This document shows positions 46,501-59,699 of a DNA stretch of 64,000 bases, piece by piece; position 1 is the stretch's first letter; the number at the start of each line of letters is the position of its first letter. The DNA lies in assembly GCA_022225965.2 (NCBI GenBank), contig JAKJXP020000045.1:1-64000 (forward strand), written 5' to 3'. The position numbers and the translations under genes are program-made. Under the pieces are notes generated by a model. The model searched no databases. It was not told the origin of the DNA and was given only the letters and a program-made list of their open reading frames with translations. Source of the stretch: Diatrype stigma. Taxonomy: Eukaryota; Ascomycota; Sordariomycetes; Xylariales; Diatrypaceae.

Positions 46501-49500
46501 CGATAATTTTAATAGCAACAGTTTTTATAGTATTAACTTTATTTCGTAAGAAATTTTTAAATATAAATACAATAGCTTTTTTCTTTATTACGGCAATTTT
46601 TCGTACTTTTTATGTTTTTTTAGCTTAGTTTTACGTTTTCTTTTTCATTTGCGAATATATATTAAGTATTTTGTCGCTTTATAATTATAGCCGTTTATTT
46701 TTAATTCAAATCGTATATGGCTTAGCCGTAATTGGGTTAATATTTTCGTCGTAAATATTTGGCCTATCGTTTTTTTTGGTTCGGAATTTTGCGAACATAT
46801 TATTCTTAAAAATGCATGTTTTTTTTAGCATTTTATAATTTCCGTATTTATATTTTATAGCATTAGCTCCGAAAATAAACCAATAGCCATAAAACGGCCA
46901 CATATAATAAACGTTAGCTTTATATTATTAATACGGCGCAATATTAAGCTATTTATGAACTTAAATATATAAGGCCGCTTTGGTATTTATGTTAATTAAT
47001 AAGGAATGCATAATTTTGCTTATAAAAAGGCCGATTTTAATAGCTACGTATATTTCGTATGCTTATGCCGGCGATTTTTTATTAATCGTATAGGTCGAAA
47101 ATAATTAGGGCCCAATTATTACATTCCAAAACTTAACATTCGTAATATCCCATTTAATAAATCGTTTTTAAGTTATTTTTATTAAAAACGTAATAATTAA
47201 ATAAAATAATGCTTATATATTATTAATATACGATTTATATAAATACGTATAACAAGTATATATTTAAATAAAAGTGGCATTTAATTTGGTTAATACCGCA
47301 AATTCTTTATAAAAACGATAAAATTAATAAGGTATAATAAAAAGAAATATATCGATTGGCTTTTTAAAAATATCGGTGGTTTATTTAATGCTAGCATAGT
47401 TGATAATAATTTAAGCAAGCTTTTGGTTTTTTTTAAGCATACGATAAAATGAACTTTTTTCGATATTAAGAATGAAAATATTACGAATAAGCGGCTTAGG
47501 TTTTTAATAATGGCTTTTATTATTAAAAATAAAGATATGCGAAATTCGACAAACTAGCTTTTATATTTCTTCGTTTTTAATTATATTAATAGCAGGTTAT
47601 GATTTGCGGTTATTTATAATAACTATTACGTACGAAAGACTTAATTTAAATGGTAATGTATTAAAAACGAATTAAGGTTAGCGGATAAAATAAAGTTGCT
47701 ATATAAAAAGTTAAAGCTTAAAAGTTAAAAGTATTAAGTAAAAAAATTCACTTTATATGCTATAGCAGATTTGGCTTATTTAAATGGCTTGTAATTATTT
47801 TATTTAAGATATATATTATATTTGCTGTATTGCTATAATTAAGAAAGGTGCTAATTGTAATTATTAAAACTTGCTTATATAATACTTATAAGCCAGATTT
47901 TTAATTAGATTTAATTAATTTATTTATAAGCTAGATTTTTAATTAAACTTAATTTATTTGCTTATTTATTATATCTTTATTACTAAGTCGTTTCCTTTCG
48001 AAAAATTCATTTTATATCATCGCAATAGCTTATATATTATTTGTTTTAATCGTCGCCATTTATAACTATATTATTGCATTTCGTTATTTATAAGCATTGC
48101 AATATAGGACTATTCGGTAACTTGTTGGTTATAATTTATGGCAATAAGACTTTTTAACGCCAAATTATTAACCATTACGTTTTTTTTATTAATAAAACCC
48201 TTACTTTTAATTACGACTTAAACATTAGTTCTTATTTTATAAGTAATAGCGATGGATTTTTCCGTAATATTAAGGTGCTTAATTACATAAATGCGGTAAC
48301 CTTTAAGATTCGAATTGCCGAATTATGGCTTGCCTTAAATTATAAGTTCCAATCCGAATGCTTACTTAAAAATGGAATTAAAAATATGGCTTCGTTTATT
48401 ACCGAATGCGTTAATCCGTTTAAGTTGCTATTCGTATTCGAAATTAATCCGGAATACGCCATAAAAAAAAATAATAAAACAACATATAATACTAATAAGC
48501 CGACGTTTATTTAAATGCCGCAGCAAATACTTTTAAGCCTATTCGAATATTGGATTAGCGTTTTGTATTAAATGCCTCGAAAAATGCTTTTGATTTTCGA
48601 TTCGCTAATAACTCATAATACGTACCAAAAAATTTAATAGGTATATTGCGATTTCTGGAAAAAATCCGCCCTAAATAAATCCTACCTTATTACCATCGTT
48701 TTTATAAACAAGTTTTCGTAATAAAATAATAAATGAACCTATGGCTTTTAAATTGCTTATTTTTTTAAGGCTTTGTTTATAAATTCCTTTTACATAAAGT
48801 AATAATATAATAACAGTTACGATTAAATTATTACGTCGTCGAATATATTAAATAATTAAAAAAGAATAATTAAAAAACATATCGGCCTTAAAAATAAAAA
48901 ATCGAATAAACGCAATTAAGTAACCAATAATTAATTTAATTAACTTATTACTATTAATTCCGATTTATCGTCGAATGTTATTCGTATTTTCCTTTATAAA
49001 CGCCAGCTTTCGTTCAGTTTTAGTTTGGTACAGCAATTACGTCGCCCATTTCTTATGCTTTTTTAAAGCCGCTTTCGCCAGCCCTTTTTTTAATAGCCCC
49101 TTTTCTAGCAGCTTTTTTTTTAATAATTATTATTAATGCGGTCCTAGCCGTCTTTGGATTTCGCCTTTCGATTACGACTATCCATAAGTAATAAAAGGCT
49201 AAATGCTTTACGTAAATACGAATATTATACGCTTTATTTAAAATACGAACTTTCGACCGAATACCTAGCAAACAAGTTATATCCTTTATTTTCCATGGGC
49301 TAAAAAAAATGGGATTCGTACTTTCGCGATTTTTAGCGACAGAATAATTAAAAAGGCTATAAATACGAATTATATTTATGCGGTAAATTATATTAAATTA
49401 TTACGTTTGGATTTAAAAAAAGATTAACGAAAAGCGTTATTTATAAGGCTTAGGCTATTGGTAATTAATATAATCCTAAATAAAAAATTATAATAATAGG

Positions 49501-50280
49501 AACGATTAATCGCAGGCGAAAACGTTCGAGATATTTCCTAAGCCTAAATTTCTAGACTTAATTTCCGTATTATACCATTTTTATAAAATAACCTTCGGTT
49601 AGGTTTTAATATTTTACGCTAACTTAAAAAATAAGCAAATAAAATGGCCCAGCAATCCCAAAAAAATCGCCCCGCGCGGGAAATTTTTTTAATCCGAAGA
49701 AAAAAAAAAAGGTTTCCGAAGCTTACGTAGGGCCGTATCTTTTTTTTTTTTTCGTAGCGGTTAAAAAAATTTTAATAAATTAAAAAAAATTAATTATTTT
49801 ACTTTATTTTTATAAAAAAAATTAAGTTTTTAAAACTTAATTATTAAAAATATTTTATTAAGATTTATATAATTTTTTTTATTTTTAAATTTTCTTTTTT
49901 ATATTTATTTTAATAAGAATAAAAGTTAAAAAAATAATTTATTTATTTATATTTAAATTTTTTATTTTAATATAATTAATAATTTTAAATAAATAATATT
50001 TACGTAATTATATAAAAATATATATTATATAAAATATATTAAAATTATAATTTTTATTTTAAATATTTTATATTTTTAAAAATTATTAATATAAGTAATT
50101 TATTTAAAGTAATTAAAGATTTTATACTTTATTATTATATTTTTAATTAATTATAAATATACGTTTAAATTATATTTATTTATAAGCATTAATTATTTCT
50201 TTTTAAAATTTTAAAAATTTCCGAATTTCTGGATTTATAAAATAATATGCTTATTACGTATCGCTTATGACTTATTTACT
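46500..50280. other. AT-rich block, unassigned transposon debris
   Basis: RIP composition throughout. An open stretch at 48275-48514 contains RIAELWLALNYKFQSECLLK then FITECVNPFKLLFVFEIN, with the look of eroded coding sequence, but I do not recognise the family. The stretch 49760-50230 is the most AT-rich in the window, almost pure A/T runs. Confidence 0.55.
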
Positions 50281-50477
50281 ACGTGAGGCTCCTTTAATCC
50301 GGAGGAGCACAAGAGCCCAAGTGTTAAATGCCAGCTTTAGGTGGTCAGTGCGTACAGCTTCTAGTACTAGCTAGCTGCAAGTGCGAAAAACCTTCCAGTG
50401 GCAGGTGGCAGGTGCGCAGAAGCTTTGCAGCGCCAGGTGCCAGGTGCCTGAAAGGCTCTAGTGCCAGTTGCCAACGG

Positions 50478-50515
50478 CCCCCCCTCCCCCCCCCGAAGGA
50501 GGGGGGGAGGGGGGG
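50478..50515. repeat. GC-pure perfect hairpin / potential G-quadruplex
   Basis: C7-T-C9 faces G7-A-G7 across an 8-base centre. The stem of 15 perfectly paired bases is at 50478-50492 and 50501-50515. A weaker relative of the same module occurs at 53160-53215. Confidence 0.85.
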
Positions 50516-50660
50516 CTTTTCCACTCCGGCAGACCCGTAATTCCGTACGATGCACCCAATTGCAGCCCACAGCTTACGTACCTGGACCCGTAATTCCGTA
50601 TAATACACCCAATCATGGCCCCTACAGCCTAGGTTGCTTACGTAAGCTAGGTGCCTTATA

Positions 50661-50866
50661 CCACCTACCTGCTGCCACCTACCTGCTGCCACCTACCTGC
50701 TGCCACCTACCTGCTGCCACCTACCTGCTGCCACCTACCTACCTGCTGCCACCTACTTACCTACTGCCACTTACCTACCTACTGCCACTTACCTACCTAC
50801 TGCCACTTACCTACCTGCTGCCACCTACCTACCTGCTGCCACCTACCTACCTGCTGCAAGTCCTAG
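50661..50866 (+). repeat. (CTGCCACCTACC[TACC])n minisatellite, plus orientation
   Basis: Units of 12 and 16 bp, differing by one CTAC/TACC step, with CTGCCACTTACC variants in the middle. The array is followed by TGCTGCAAGTCCTAGCCCTC and CGATTGGGTGCATCC. Confidence 0.9.
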
Positions 50867-51629
50867 CCCTCCGATTGGGTGCATCCTTGGTTTAAATGGG
50901 CCAATTACCTATACTAGTAGCTGCTGGCACTTACAATTGCATCTAACTATAATTACACCTAGCTGTTCCAAACCACCTAGCTGTTGCCAGCCCTTTAGCT
51001 TATGTAAGCTCCTTAGCTTACGTAAGCAGCCTAATTGCTGCTGCCACCTACTTATTTGCTGCCATTTACCTACTTGTTGCACCTAGCTGCAAGTCCTAGC
51101 CTTCCGATTGGGTGCATTCTTTATATATGTGGATTACTTATTTATATTAATATTAATAGCTACTGGCATTTATAATTGCATTTACTATTATAAGCCACTT
51201 AGTTATTATAAGTTTCTTAGTTATTATAAGCTCTTAATTAATAGCAGCCACTTAGCTTACGTAATTTACCTGGCTATTAGCATTTACTTATTTACTTATT
51301 GCTACTTAATTCTTATTGCTACTTATTGCTGTTATTAAGCTGCAATTTTAGCCCTTTAATTGGATGCATCTTGGTTTAAATAGGCCATTTACTTATATTA
51401 ATAGCTGCTGGCACTTATAATTGCACTTATAACCTGCACCTAATTGCTGCAACTATTATAGCCCATTTAGCTTACATAACTTAGCTAGATAAATTGCAAC
51501 AGCTAAGTAGATAAGTGCAATTATAGGTGCAATTATAGGTGCAATTATAGGTGCAATTATAAGTGCCAGCAATTACAGGTCGGCGATCCACATAAATTAA
51601 GGATGCACCCAATCAGCGGGCCAAGATTG

Positions 51630-51925
51630 CAGCAGGTAGGTAGGTAGCAGCAGGTAGGTAGGTGGCAGTAGGTAGGTAGGTGGCAGCAGGTAGGTAGGTG
51701 GCAGTAGGTAGGTAGGTGGCAGTAGGTAAGTAGGTAGCAGCAGGTAGGTAGGTGGCAGCAGGTAGGTAGGTAGCAATAGGTAAATAGGTGGCAGCAGGTA
51801 GGTAGGTGGCAATAGGTAGGTAGGTGGCAGCAGGTAGGTAGGTGGCAGTAGGTAGGTAAGTAGCAGCAGGTAGGTAGGTAGCAGTAGGTAAGTAAGTGGC
51901 AGCAGGTAGGTAAGTGGCAGCAGCA
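51630..51925 (-). repeat. Same minisatellite, inverted orientation
   Basis: GGTAGGTAGGTGGCAGCA units, about 18 copies, preceded by GGATGCACCCAATCAGCGGG, the complement of the flank of the plus-strand arrays. A further short inverted array lies at 52065-52215. Confidence 0.9.
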
Positions 51926-52554
51926 ATTCGGCTGCTTACGTAAGCTAGGTGGCTTGCAACAGCCAGGTGCAACAGTAGGTGCAATTGTAAGTAGCAGCAA
52001 TTACAGGTCGGCGACCCACATAAACTAAGGATGCACCCAATTAGCGGGCCAGTGTTGCAGCAGGTAAGTAGGTGGCAGCAAGTTGGTAGGTGGCAGCAGG
52101 TAGGTAGGTGGCAGCAGGTAGGTAGGTAGCAGCAGGTAGGTAAGTGGCAGCAATTACAGGTCGGTGACCCACATAAACTAAAAGTGCACCCAATTAACGG
52201 GCTAGGATTGCAGCAGGTAAGTAAGTAATAGCAGGGCTAGCTTTAATTAAATGGCACTACGTTAAAAGCTAGCCATTTACGGTTTAAATTAGGCTATAGG
52301 CTAGCTGTATTAGGCCTAGCGCGGGCCATTTATAGCTTAAAGCAAACATTAAGCTAGCTTATTAAAGCTTAGCTTATATTAATATTAACCGCTTTAAGCA
52401 TATATGGGTCGTTATATATATATTAAGTTATTTTCTTATTTAAAATAACCGATTTTATTTAACTTTTATAAAAAAAAAAGCAACATAATAACCCTTCGTT
52501 TTATTACGATATAAGCAAGCTTATAAACCTACGTTAATACTTAGGCACCACCTA

Positions 52555-52886
52555 CTTATTGCCATTTACCTGCTGCCACTTACTTACTGCTATTTACCTA
52601 CCTGCTGCTACTTACCTACCTATTGCCACCTACTTACCTGCTGCCACCTACCTACCTACTGCCACCTACCTATTGCCACTTACTTACCTATTGCCACCTA
52701 CCTACCTGCTGCCACTTACTTACCTATTGCCACTTACTTACCTGCTGCTACCTACCTACCTGCTGCCACTTACCTACCTACTGCCACCTATTTACTGCCA
52801 CTTACCTACCTGCTGCTACCTACTTACCTATTGCCATCTACCTACCTATTGCCATTTATTTACCTACTGCCACCGACCTACCTGTT
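52555..52886 (+). repeat. Same minisatellite, second plus-orientation array
   Basis: About 20 units of CTGCCACCTACCTACC and transition variants (TTTACC, TATTGCC), followed again by CCCTCCGATTGGGTGCATCC. The variants are largely C-to-T, indicating partial mutation. Confidence 0.88.
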
Positions 52887-53350
52887 GCCACAGTTCGAGC
52901 CCTCCGATTGGGTGCATCCTCTAGTTATATGAATCACTTACTTATATTAATACTAATAACTGCTGGCACTTATAATTACACCTAGCTATAATTATACCTA
53001 GCTATTTTAAACCACTTAGTTATTATAAGCCCCTTAGTTATTGCAAGCCCTTTAGCTTATGTAAGCAGCCTAGCTGCTGCTGCCACTTACCTATTTGCAG
53101 CGCCAGGTGCCAGGTATTCAAAAGCTTCCAGTGCCAGTTACTAACGGCCTTCTCTTCTTCCCTAACCCCCCCTCTCTTTCTCCTTTGGGGAGGGGAAGGG
53201 GGGGCTTTTTTACTCCGGCAGACCCGTAATTCCGTATAATGCATCCAATTACAGCCCATAGCTTACGTACCTGGATTCGTAATTCCGTATAATACACTTA
53301 ATTACGGCCTTTATAGCCTAGGTGGCTTACGTAAGCTAAGTGCCTTATAT

Positions 53351-54256
53351 TAATTAAATGGTTTTTATTTAATTATTATAAGTTATTTATTTATTATTAC
53401 TTATTTACTTATTATTACTTATTTACTTATTATTACTTATTTATTTATTATTATTTACTTATTTATTATTACTTATTTATTTATTATTATTTATTTATTT
53501 ATTATTATTTATTTATTTATTATTACTTATTTATTTATAACGCTAAATATTAAATATTTAAAAGCTTTTAATGCTAATTATTAACGGCTCTTTTTTTTTT
53601 TTTAAAAAAGCGAAAAAGAGGGCTTTTTTATTTCGATAAATTCGTAATTCCGTATAATATATTTAATTACGGCCCTTATAACTTAAGTGGCTTATATAAG
53701 CTAAGTGCTTTATATTATTACTTATTTATTATTACTTATTTATTATTATTTACTTATTATTATTTATTTATTATTATTTATTTATTTATTATTACTTATT
53801 TATTTATTATTATTTATTTATTTATTATTATTTATTTATTATTTATTTATTTATTATTATTTATTTATTATTAGTTATTTATTATTATTTATTTATTATT
53901 ACTTAACTCTTTAATTAAATGCGTTTTTTATATATATAAGTTATTTATTTATATTAATATTAATAATTATTAATATTTATAATTATACTTATTATTATAA
54001 GTTATTTAATTATTATAAGCCTTTTAATTATTATAAGCCTTTAATTAATAATAATTACTTAATTTATATAATTCGTTAAGTAATTATTATTTATTAAATA
54101 ACTTATAATAATAAGTATAATAATAAATATAATTATAAGTAATAATAATTATAAATTAACGACTTATATAAATTAAAAATGTATTTAATTAACGGGTTAA
54201 TATTATAATAAATAAATAAATAATAATAAATAAATAAATAATAATTATTTTAAATC
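53351..54256. repeat. RIP-mutated copy of the satellite-like region
   Basis: TTATTATTATTTATTTATT arrays replace CTGCCACCTACC. The GTAATTCCGTATAATATATT module and a TTTTTT...AAAAAGAGGGCTTTTTT hairpin (53590-53630) keep the order seen at 50470-50560 and 53130-53240. An inverted array lies at about 54190-54245. Essentially all differences from the unmutated copies are C-to-T or G-to-A. Confidence 0.85.
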
Positions 54257-54362
54257 TTAAATTTATAAAAATATAAATAATTAAAAACTAATAACGTAAT
54301 AACTAAGTATAAACGAAGCTATTTTAAGAAAAAAATATATAAGATTATTTTTAATTATAATT

Positions 54363-54960
54363 TAATACGTAAAAAAGGTAAAAACTAACCAGTTAAGGTT
54401 AATCCAGGTTATTTAACTATATATATCTTATATGTATATATGTATATAGCATATACCACTTGGTTGGACCATGCTAGGCCCCCTTAGGCATTCGTATTAA
54501 AGTGCCGGAAACGAAATAACCTTTATCGATCTCGATAGTCTTATTGCCAGATTGGGCTTAGGGCCGGAATGCGTATTTCTAGGTGTGATATAATAAAATG
54601 GGCTCGACGGGTTTATCGCTAATTGGGCTTATCGCTAGAATCAGTTCGCCTCTCTTAGAATTTTTGGTATTTCGTGCGGGAATCGAACCCGCCGCTTTGT
54701 TGTGGCAAAATATGCAGCACTTCTTTCCAATAAGAGAACGAGATGTATGGATCCTAATGGCTGGGGCCCTTCCCTTATAATGGCACTATACCGCTGCGCT
54801 ATTAGACCGGAAATGTTACCATTTAATACGTAAAAAAGGTAGGGATCAACCAATTAAGGTTAATTCAGGTTATTTAGTTATATATACCCTGTATGTATAT
54901 ATGTATATAGCATACATCACTTGGTTAAACCATGCTAGGCCCCCCTAGGCATCCGTATTA
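54363..54960. mobile_element. 598-bp non-coding element with 137-bp terminal direct repeats
   Basis: Terminal repeats at 54363-54499 and 54824-54960 are each exactly 137 bp. Each begins TAATACG and ends CGTATTA, so both repeats and the whole element are bounded by a 7-bp inverted repeat. The target duplication TAATT (54358-54362, 54961-54965) is confirmed by the empty site in the other gypsy LTR. The 324-bp interior has no gene but has a tRNA-like segment. GC is higher than in the host LTR, so insertion probably followed most of the RIP. Confidence 0.85.
54666..54808 (-). ncRNA. tRNA-like segment inside the nested element
   Basis: Minus-strand GGTCTAATAGCGCAGCGGTA has an A-box-like D-arm (GCGC/GTGC stem). 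About 100 bases later, GCGGGTTCGATTCCCGC has a perfect T-arm with B box. The two lie too far apart for a normal tRNA and the acceptor ends pair poorly (GGTCTAA with GAAATACC). This looks like a SINE-type or intron-expanded tRNA relic rather than a working tRNA. Confidence 0.4.
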
Positions 54961-55582
54961 TAATTCTTAAAAATATATAAAGTTCTTTTTATAGGCCTTA
55001 GTTCTTAATACGGCGCTTAGGCGCCAATTACGTACCGCTTATATAATAAGCCTTTTAAATAAGAGCCATTTTTTTATATTGCTTTTTTCTTTTTCGATTG
55101 TTGGTTTTTAATAACCTGCTTATTTATTTTAAATATTTGTTTTTAATTTAAATTCGTAAACCGATAATCTTTAAAATTTAATGGCGTTTAGTTGCCGCTT
55201 TAATAATACGTATATATCGATTTATTAATAAATTATTCTTAAAATTATTAAATATCCGCATTTTAATAAGTATTTAATCGCCGGTTATTTGGTAATTTGT
55301 TTTCGATGAATTTATAATTTTCTTTTATTTATGCATTTTTTTTATTAGGCCGTAATATTATAGCAATCGCAATATCGTCGTTATTTTTTTATTACTTAAT
55401 TTTTTATTTTGCTTATTATTGCGTTTTTATTTTTCGTCGTTATTTTTTTTCGTTTTTCTTTTATCCGTTTATTGCCGTTTTATTGCCTTTTTATCGTTTC
55501 CTTTTGTCGTTAAAAATGTCGTTTCGTAAAAAGATCTTAACCTTATAGCCGTTTAATAAAAATTCCGATTAAAAAAAGCAAT

Positions 55583-56815
55583 TGCGCGTACGTTAATAAT
55601 GGCGACGCGGATTACGGTCGTTACGAATTTGGCGAATTTTATCGATATTGCATCGGCCTTTTTTATTTAAACGTTCGTATTTATTACGTTGCGTTATTTA
55701 TTATTAATAATAAATCGATTTGCGTTTTTTATAAATAAAATCGCAAAAAATGCTTAGCTATAAATATTAATTTTTCGTTTATTCGGGCGTTTATTAATTT
55801 GCGTTTAAATGCCGATCGTTTTATAAAGGACGGCTTAAATTATTCTCGACTTTGCCGAAAATACCGACGTCGAATCGGATATTCTTTTGGTTATTTTAAC
55901 GGCCGATTTCCGTTTAAAGGCCGGCTAAAAGGCGATTTGCGAAATAAGTTGTTAAATGGTTTTATTAAAAGCTATATGTTTCGTTTTTCGAATTACGTGC
56001 TTTAAAAAAAACGCGTCGTTTTTGGCGCTTTTAAAAAGAAACGGTTAATAATTACCGCTGCCAAAACTTAATTTATATGCTAATTAATAACGTTATAATT
56101 CGAATATTAATTAAATATTAACGCGGAAATATTTATAAATTCCGTTATTACCCGTTATCGATTAAATACGATTTAGTCGTTTTGTAATTATTATTAAGTA
56201 ATTTATATTAAGTTATAAACGGCTTTATAACGAATTAAAAATAATACGTAACGTTATCGTCTTTTAATCGATATAAAGTTGTCGATTTAAATTAAAAAAA
56301 AACGTACGATAATACGTCGTTTCGATAAAAGCGACTTAATTATTGCTATTATAATTACGAACGAAATAGCCTTTTATAACTTTACGGTTCGAAATAATTG
56401 CAATCGTTTCGTTTTAACGACGCCCAATCGTTAAGGCGATTCGTTAATTCCGTTCCGTCGTCGTAAAAGCGGCGCCAGCATTTCCGTTAAAGCGCAACCG
56501 GCCTTTCCGGTTACGCCTTTTAATCGTTTTGCGCCGTTTTCGGCTTAATAGTTATCGGTTATTCGTTTAATTGTTTCCGCGTTTTCGTTTTTCGGCGTTT
56601 TTCCGTTAGTCGTTCATTTTTTGCTTATAACCGACCTTACGCTTTTCGTTAATTCCTAGTCGTTTTTCGAAAACGGCGATAAATCGGAAATCGATTTCGT
56701 CGACGTACCGCCTTAATTGCTTTTTTAATTGCTTTTTTTAAACGACGACAGCGCATAAATCGATTTCGACGATATACCGACGGAAATTAAAAACATAAAG
56801 ATCGATTTTAAATAA
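55583..56815 (+). pseudogene. Antisense accessory reading frame in the gypsy element
   Basis: One plus-strand frame gives protein-like blocks over about 410 codons. NNGDADYGRYEFGEFYRYC is near 55592-55650, RLCRKYRRRIGYSFGYFNGR lies inside an open stretch (55799-56005), and DKSEIDFVDVPP and IDFDDIPTEIKNIKIDFK (56678-56812) end at TAA. A few RIP-type stops interrupt it. Several tyrosines sit where cysteines would complete a C-x2-C ... C-G-x-C pattern, which G-to-A changes would produce. Family not recognised. Confidence 0.5.
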
Positions 56816-59699
56816 ATATTAATTTTATTTTTTTCGTATAACTTATTAATAAAGCGCCGAATTTTAAATTCGGAAATAATGGATTTAATTTTTATTACGG
56901 TTAGCTTTTAATCGGCATTCGTTCGTTATTCGAATATTGTTTGGGCCTTTTTTTTTATAAAGGGCGTTTTGTTTTCGTTTTCGTTTTTTCCTTTTTTTAT
57001 GTTTTTTCCTTATATTTATATATCGTTATTAAAAAATCTAATAAAGCAAAAGGTTTTTGTTTTACGGTTATTTTGCGAATATTCAAACGGTTTTCGACCG
57101 ATTTGTAACGGATTTAAGCCGCTAAAATGCTTAAGCCTTTTTTTCGTTTGTATTTTTTTGTTTTATAAATATCCAAACGGATTTCGTTCGATTTGTAACA
57201 AATTTAAGCCGTTAAAATGCTTAAGGCTTATATAATAATTTTCTGCTAAAATATTTAAACGATTATTAATTAACGTATAACGAATAAGCCAGCCAAAATG
57301 CTTAATAATTCGAATAAATTAATTGTTTTTATTTATCGTTTCATTTTTTATATACCTTACGTATTTTGTTTTCGTAATACGCCAGTACTTATTAAGCATT
57401 AATAAAATATTTCTTCGGTTCTTAAATATTATATTCGACGAATTATCCTTTTTATTTAATAAGGAATTCCTTCGGCTTTTAATCGTTACGGTAATAAATA
57501 ATATTCTTTATTATTTATTCCTTTTATTTCTTTTTTAGATTTAATAATGCCAATTATTCGAAGCTTTTTTGGCGATTAAATTACGGTTTTAAAAAAGAAA
57601 TAAAAAATATATCATAAATGCATTAATATTTTATAAATAATTTAATTCGATAAATTTATGTTCTTATTTATTCGATAACTTATATTCGAATATACGTCGG
57701 TATTAACTTGGCCCTTTTTTTAAACCTAAAACCTTTCGTAAATAAAGCTATTATTTAGCCTTTTTTAAATTCCATAAATATATAACGTTTATTATAATGT
57801 TTTTTAAGTCGCCGTTGCCTTTTTCTAATAGGCGCATATTCGTTATCGAATTTTTTCCGTTTTGCTTAAACGTTTTTTTATTTTTTATACTTAAAATTAT
57901 AACCGTTTAAGTATTTATTTTATTATGCGGAAATAATAATCATATAATATTTCGAACGGTAAATATTCCGTAAATGCATTACGATAATTATTATAATTAA
58001 ATTCGGCTTTATAAAGAATTTTGGTTTAATTATTTTATTTTACGTTATAATACTTTCGGAAATACCTTTTTAAGCTTTAGTTTATGCGCTTTATTTGGCC
58101 GTCCGTTTATGGGTAATACGTTATTAACAGTCGGCGCTTAATTTTTCGTACGTTATAAAGCTTTTTTTAAAACTTATCAATTAATAACTCATTTTTATCG
58201 TTAACGATATCTTTAAATAATTCGAATTAGCATTTTATTTTTCGATATGAAATTTCCGCTAATTCGGCGGCCATAAGCGTTTTTAACGTAAGTATAAATA
58301 ATACCATTTTCGTAAATCGGTTTATAATAACCAAAATAACGTTATAATTAATTCCGTTATTTTTTAGGCTTATTAAAAGGCCCGTAATAAAATCCATATT
58401 AATTTCTTAAAACGGCTAATTCGGTAACGACAAAAATTATAACGTTTCGTACGGCTTATGTTTAAACTTTATGGCTTCTTAATATATCGAATACAACTTA
58501 ACGTACGTTTAAATATCGGTTGTTATATTCTTTTAATGAAATTTCCGTTCCAAAAACTTTATAATTCGCTAATTCTTTATATAACCTGTTTTCGAATTAT
58601 TATAATATTAATATATTAATTATTATTATAAAACAAATTGCGCCGAAATTATTAGCCTATTTTTTAAAAAAAACGTCGTATTTATTTATATAATAACCGC
58701 TTCGGATATTAAGTTATCGGCAAACGATTTCCGTTAAGGTTTATAAGTTTGGGTCTTTTTTTTGTAATTCCTTAATTTGCTTATAAAATCGTCGAAACGC
58801 TTTTAATGCCTAAGCGTTTTCCTTTTTTATTAAGGCTTCCGTTAACGAAAGAAAAACGTTTTGCGGTAATATTTCGGCATTTACGTAATCGTTTTTGAAT
58901 TTCGACCTTTCGAAATCCGGGCGCTTAAAAGTTTTGTTTTTACCGGCTCCTTATGTCTTTTTATAGCACGCGTTAAAACGGCTACGTAATAAAATTTCTT
59001 CGGTATTCGCTAATTATTTAAGGCCCATTCTTATTATAGCACTAAATAAGGGTTTCTTTCGATTTTCGCTTTTACGGTCGTTATTTAAACGGCAATTATT
59101 CGATATTCGGCCGGAAATTTTACGGCTAACGAGTTTTATATTGCCCGAAATATTTATTTAATTCTGAAATAATTGAAATGGCTATAATTTTATTTTGTTA
59201 GCATTTATTTTATTTTAATTGGTAATTTCTTTATAAAATAAAGCTTTTTTATTAAGATAAATAATACGTTATCGAAATAAATCGGCTTAATTATATAATC
59301 CGATTACCAATTAAGTTCATTAATTGGATTCGTAATTTCCGGCTTATATTATAAGTTAAAATCGAATTAAAATAACCTATATACTTAACGGATCAATTTG
59401 TTTCGAAAGTTTTTTATCGAAACGTTAATAATCCTTTATAAAACTTTATGGTTTATAAATACGGAAAATTCCTATTCGGTTTTTTTTTTTAAAAATGACG
59501 CCAATATTTTAAATTTTTAATTATAGCTAAAAGTTTTTATTAATTCGTTCTTTATTACGTTTCGATATTTATAAGTTTCCGTAATTAAAAGGCAACGGAT
59601 TTTTATTTATTGTTATATAATTAAAACAAAATTCCCAAAATCGCGTTTAAAAATATATCCGTTTTTATTTTTATTTTTTTAATAAGGTCTTAATATCGG

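Larger units (their letters stand above)
50281..53350. repeat. Unmutated satellite-like repeat region
   Basis: A 3-kb island of normal to high GC between RIP blocks. It is built from recurring modules: (CTGCCACCTACC)n arrays in both orientations, a unique-looking stretch ending GATTGGGTGCATCC, an ACTCCGGCAGACCCGTAATTCCG module, and short palindromes such as GCTTACGTAAGC. The modules recur in inverted (51480-52210) and direct (52540-53350) orientation. No gene is supported; long open frames here encode only repeat peptides (LLPPTY). Confidence 0.85.
54257..55078 (-). repeat. Left (3') LTR of the gypsy element, with nested insertion
   Basis: Matches 62694-62914 on both sides of the insertion at 54363-54960. 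The uninterrupted partner reads AATTATAATTCCTAAAAATA across the junction, giving the empty site. Confidence 0.88.

Noticed and set aside
50461..50895. Open frames encoding LLPPTYLLPPTY-type peptides here and at 51557-52000 and 52559-52985
   Set aside because: They exist in several frames on both strands because of the 12/16-bp repeat; repeat by-products, not genes.
50661..52886. Telomere or subtelomeric telomere-like repeat
   Set aside because: The unit CTGCCACCTACC is not TTAGGG-like, occurs in both orientations and is internal to the window.
56969..57538. Plus-strand frames rich in Phe, Leu and Ile resembling membrane proteins
   Set aside because: The hydrophobic bias comes from T-rich RIP sequence; TTT/TTA/ATT codons mimic transmembrane segments.
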